This document shows positions 62,460 through 64,000 of a DNA stretch of 64,000 bases, piece by piece. Numbering within the stretch: the stretch's first letter is position 1; each line of letters opens with the position of its first letter. Source of the DNA: Diplolepis rosae (Eukaryota; Arthropoda; Insecta; Hymenoptera; Diplolepididae); NCBI GenBank assembly GCA_030998225.1, contig JAPYXD010000553.1, positions 6,510,001 through 6,574,000 of the forward strand, written 5' to 3'. The notes beneath the pieces were generated by a model, which saw nothing but the letters and a program-made list of their open reading frames with translations, made no database searches and was not told where the DNA came from. The position numbers were made by a program, and so were the translations under genes.

Positions 62460-64000
62460 TTACATGGCCACCTTACTTAAAGTCAGAGTCCGCAAATCTC
62501 GCGTATTTGTTGGCCACTTTATAACAATTCTAATACTCCTAAGAATTCGCGCATTACTTGGCGACCCTTTTCAGGACAGAGTCCGGAAATCTCACGTATT
62601 AGTAGGCCACTTAATAACAAGTCTTATACTCCTAAGAGTTCGCGCATTACTTGTCCACTCTTTTCAGGACAAACTTCGTTTAACTCGCGTATTACGAGGC
62701 CACTTATGTTTTTATATCAGTCCTGAGGTCCATTGAACTCGCGCATTAAATGGCTACCTAACTTAAAGTCCGAGACCGGAAATCTCGCGCATTACTTGGC
62801 CACTTTATAAAAATTCTTATACTCCTAAGAATTCACGCATTACCTGGCGACTCTTTTCAGGACAGACTTCGTTTAACTCGCGTATTACGAGGCCACTTAT
62901 GTTTTTATATCAGTCCTGAGGTCCATTGAACTCGCGCATTACTTGATCACCTTACTTAAAGTCAGAGTACGGAAATCTCACGTATTACTTGCCCACTTTA
63001 TAAAAATTATTACACTCCTAAGAATTCGCGCATTACTTGGTCACCTTACTTAAAGTCAGAGTCCGTAAATTACGCGTATTACTTGCCCACTTTATGAAAA
63101 TTCTTATACTCCTAAGATTTCGCGCATTACTTGGCGACTCTTTTCAGGACAAACTTCGTTTAACTCGCGTATTACGAGGCCATTTATGTTTTTATATCAG
63201 TCTTGAGGTCCATTGAACTCGCGCATTACATGGCCACCTTACTTAAAGTCAGAGTCCGGAAATCTCGCGTATTACTTGGCCACCTTACTTCAAGTCAGAG
63301 CCCGGAAATCTTGCGTACTATTTGTCCACTTTATAAAAATTCTTATACTCCTAAGAATTCGCGCATTACTTGGACACTCTTTTCAGGACAAACTTCGTTT
63401 AACTCGCGTATTACGAGGCCATTTATGTTTTTATATCAGTCTTGAGGTCCATTGAACTCGCGCATTACATGGCCACCTTACTTAAAGTCAGAGTCCGGAA
63501 ATCTCGCGTATTACTTGGCCACCTTACTTCAAGTCAGAGCCCGGAAATCTTGCGTACTATTTGTCCACTTTATAAAAATTCTTATACTCCTAAGAATTCG
63601 CGCATTACTTGGACACTCTTTTCAGGACAAACTTCGTTTAACTCGCGTATTACGAGGCCACTTATATATTTATATCAGTCCTGAGGTCCATTGAACACGC
63701 GCATTACTTGGCCACCTTACTTAAAGTCAGAGTCCGCAAATCTCGCGTATTACTTGCCCACTTTATAAAAATTCTTACACTCCTAAGAATTCGCGCATTA
63801 CTTGGTCACCTTACTTAAAGTCAGAGTCCGGAAATCTCGCGCATTACTTGGCCACTTTATAAAAATTCTTATACTCCTAAGAATTCACGCATTACTTGGC
63901 GACTCTTTTCAGGACAGACTTCGTTTAACTCGCGTATTACGAGGCCACTTATGTTTTAATATCAGTCCTAAGTTCCATTGAACTCGCGCATTACATGACC
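62460..64000 (+). repeat. Super-unit U7, partial (runs off the window)
   Basis: Aligns with the start of U5 at offset 9355 all the way to the last base (64000 corresponds to 54645), including M3 at 62746 and the repeated 239-bp modules from about 63226. In this copy the first D of that pair keeps the GGCCATTTATG / CTTGAGG form. The array continues past the window. Confidence 0.85.

Larger units (their letters stand above)
1..64000 (+). repeat. Satellite array with multi-level higher-order repeats (entire window)
   Basis: Every part of the window is built from 45-54 bp subunits, each opening with an anchor like TTACTTGGCCAC and closing with CGCGTA or CGCGCA. All subunits read in the same orientation and I found no inverted unit, insertion or unique flank. 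Four diverged classes (A, B, C, D) are combined into modules of 193-426 bp, and these into super-units of about 1.6-9.5 kb. This is the organisation of a eukaryotic centromeric or pericentromeric satellite. I do not recognise the family and cannot name the organism. Because both edges of the window lie inside the array, its true length is unknown. No stretch of 300 bases holds anything other than satellite. Confidence 0.97.

Noticed and set aside
1..64000. The many 65-170 codon + strand open frames as protein genes
   Set aside because: They overlap in different frames over the same repeats, begin and end wherever A units shift the frame, and follow directly from subunit lengths. No recognisable domain, no separate promoter and no codon pattern were seen.
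1..64000. CRISPR array (constant 18-bp joint with 28-36 bp interiors)
   Set aside because: The interiors are not unique spacers; they fall into four recurring families with point variants, and there is no leader or cas gene.
1..64000. Telomeric repeat, rDNA spacer, tRNA or rRNA
   Set aside because: No telomere-type short repeat, no rRNA or tRNA stretch and no sign of polymerase I or III genes between units.

Overview
The whole 64 kb window is one uninterrupted, head-to-tail tandem satellite array. I see no protein-coding gene, RNA gene, transposon, CRISPR array, inverted unit or edge of unique DNA. A satellite this long and this layered indicates a eukaryotic chromosome, most likely centromeric or pericentromeric heterochromatin. 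The lineage cannot be named from the sequence. By consensus the GC content is about 41% and CpG is not depleted, which leans towards a genome with little germline CpG methylation (an invertebrate, for example); that is inference.

Level 1 is four short subunit classes: A (46 bp), B (48 bp), C (45 bp) and D (54 bp). Each opens with an anchor close to TTACTTGGCCAC and closes with CGCGTA (A, C) or CGCGCA (B, D). Level 2 is modules that nearly all end in D: ABCD 193 bp, AA'BCD 239, ABC'ECD 286, AA'BABCD 333, (AB)3CD 381, AA'BABC'ECD 426, and a 565-bp doublet. Level 3 is super-units of 1.6-9.5 kb that repeat in tandem or reappear tens of kb away. Their length differences are whole modules: 193, 381, 565, 713 (333+426-46) and 859 (333+333+193).

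Layout: 1-239 is the tail of an earlier unit. 240-17226 holds three super-units (I-III), each with one M3 marker. 17227-18276 is a local 811-bp duplication. 18277-30204 holds three super-units (S1-S3), each with one M1 marker. 30205-37600 holds four units (T1-T4) of 2289/1576/2289 bp plus a partial. 37601-38881 is a diverged bridge. 38882-40692 is a close relative of 10126-11935. 40693-64000 holds seven M3-anchored units (U1-U7), in which U3+U4 (7311 bp) and U5+U6 (9355 bp) form a larger tandem repeat.

Nothing here works as an operon or pathway. What can be read is how the array was made: repeated unequal exchange at the shared subunit anchors, plus copying of multi-kb blocks. The possible functional signals are a CENP-B-box-like 17-mer in most C subunits (one mismatch to the core), an 8-bp-arm dyad in many B subunits, and a 193-bp basic module close to a nucleosome repeat length. 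Open frames occur only on the + strand and arise because B, C and D are multiples of three; I do not treat them as genes.
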